A stretch of DNA of 62,008 bases from Saprospiraceae bacterium (GTDB taxonomy: Bacteria > Bacteroidota > Bacteroidia > Chitinophagales > Saprospiraceae), in the NCBI GenBank assembly GCA_013360405.1, contig JABWBR010000024.1:1-62008 (forward strand), written 5' to 3'. How positions within the stretch are numbered: position 1 is the stretch's first letter; each line of letters opens with the position of its first letter. Positions 61,342 through 62,008 of this stretch are shown here, one piece after another. Under the pieces are notes generated by a model that did not search any database, was not told the origin of the DNA, and saw only the letters and a list, made by a program, of their open reading frames with translations. Made by a program: the position numbers and the translations under genes.

Positions 61342-62008
61342 ATGAATCACATCTACTGGATCACCCCCCCTATTTGGTAATTGCAGTGTTATGTGTTTTC
61401 AGCCATAACGCCCCCGCCCAATCCACGGTGAACAAGGCCTGGCATACTGCTTTTGGCGAACTGCTTGCTTCCTTTGACTGGACGGCCTCCGCCGTTGATG
61501 CTTACGGATACGTCTTCACCACCGGGAATACCCGGCTTTCCAACGGCAAAATCGCGGCCTATACCACCAAACACGATTCCCTGGGCAACCTGGTATGGGA
61601 TCAGGAATTTGAGGCAACCGGTATCGACGCCTCTTACGGCGTCGCCATCCAACTTGACGGCAGCGGCAATGTGTACGTCGCCGGGGCGGCCTACTCGGCC
61701 TCCAGCCTCCACTTTGATTTTTTGGTTGTCAAATACGAAAACGACGGCGACCAGGTGTGGTATGCCACGCGCAACGGTACCGGCAACGGCGACGACTACG
61801 CCTCGGCGCTGATCGTGGACGGCGCCCAGAATGTGTACGTGACAGGTCCCAGTAAGGGAGTGGGAACTCAGATGGACTTCATGACCCTCAAGCTATATGC
61901 CAACGGCATGGCGCACTGGGCGAAGCGCTACGACTACGCCCAACTCGACGAAGCCCCTGTTGCCATTAGTTTTCTCAATACCACCACCATCGAAGTCAGC
62001 GGGGGTAG
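61342..62008 (+). pseudogene. Secreted SBBP-repeat protein, N-terminal part; frameshift at C7 tract
   Basis: The ATG at 61342 opens MNHIYWITP and then runs into a stop within 12 codons. From base 61371 another frame gives YLVIAVLCVFSHNAPAQ, a perfect signal-peptide core ending in the AQ cut site, and continues without a stop to the window end. The two pieces join in frame if the run of seven C at 61364-61370 had eight. The mature part has SBBP-type beta-propeller repeats (AVDAYGYVFTTGNTR, TKHDSLGNLVWDQEF, GNVYVAGAAYSASSLHFDFLVVKYENDG). It is probably a large T9SS or surface protein, possibly phase-variable or with a base-calling error. Confidence 0.7.

Noticed and set aside
61342-61380. A tiny gene MNHIYWITPPIW
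   Set aside because: Better explained as the beginning of the downstream secreted protein interrupted at the C7 tract.

Overview
The window looks like a chromosomal segment of a Bacteroidota bacterium, most likely a Saprospiria/Saprospiraceae-type organism. Signs of this are type IX secretion (T9SS) C-terminal sorting domains on several large secreted proteins, a two-component-regulator propeller protein, TAnnTTTG-type promoter candidates, a kinase-RapZ fusion, and dense gene packing with ATGA overlaps. No rRNA, tRNA or CRISPR array was seen. The assignment is an inference from gene content only.

Layout. (1) 1-9.3 kb is accessory: the end of an IS4-family transposase, an ECF sigma factor with two small downstream genes, a large secreted glycosidase-like T9SS protein divergent from a membrane-bound propeller regulator with palindromes between them, and an orphan T9SS tail. 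(2) 9.3-11.3 kb: an APH-like kinase fused to a RapZ C-terminal domain, and a DoxX protein. (3) 11.77-38.25 kb is an AT-richer, 16-gene, 26.5-kb island that I read as an NTPase-centred immune/conflict system. Three plus-strand genes (TIR + iSTAND-like; MoxR AAA+; a vWA-like/AAA/GTPase fusion) converge, with overlapping stop codons, on a 13-gene minus-strand operon. That operon encodes a nucleosidase effector, a degenerate Hsp70-like protein, coiled-coil proteins, a DUF4407 membrane protein, two zinc-ribbon coiled-coil proteins, two double-GTPase (DO-GTPase2) proteins, a GAP1-like protein, a radical SAM protein, a further coiled-coil protein and a 2,181-residue AAA x3 + NB-ARC + TPR protein. (4) 38.6-43.4 kb: small regulators and lineage-specific proteins. 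(5) 43.5-51.1 kb: GC-richer housekeeping genes (DHFR-family pseudogene, 5'-nucleotidase, two cyclophilins, polyphosphate glucokinase, sulfurtransferase, PssA, PurS, RsmI). (6) 51.1-56.0 kb: two secreted T9SS proteins, one an M43-type metalloprotease. (7) 56.1-62.0 kb: threonine/serine dehydratase, ComF, DUF3137, TraB/GumN, a tandem universal stress protein, and the start of a secreted SBBP-repeat protein frameshifted at a C7 tract.

How the island may work (inference). The TIR protein and the nucleosidase are the two likely toxic effectors, acting on NAD or nucleotides, and lie at the two ends. The NB-ARC/TPR protein and the GTPase/GAP1/MoxR proteins are plausible sensors and switches. The NB-ARC protein and the nucleosidase carry the same short Gly/Asn-rich motif, which suggests direct signalling between them. 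One GTPase has been duplicated in inverted orientation and fused to the AAA protein of the opposite operon, physically linking the two arms. Families such as DO-GTPase2, GAP1, MoxR, TIR, iSTAND and EAD are known from predicted bacterial conflict systems; this exact combination is not one I recognise.

Intergenic DNA also holds recurring elements: 7-8-bp tandem/inverted repeat clusters, a 40-bp perfect palindrome, a hairpin element seen three times, and a 26-bp tandem repeat.
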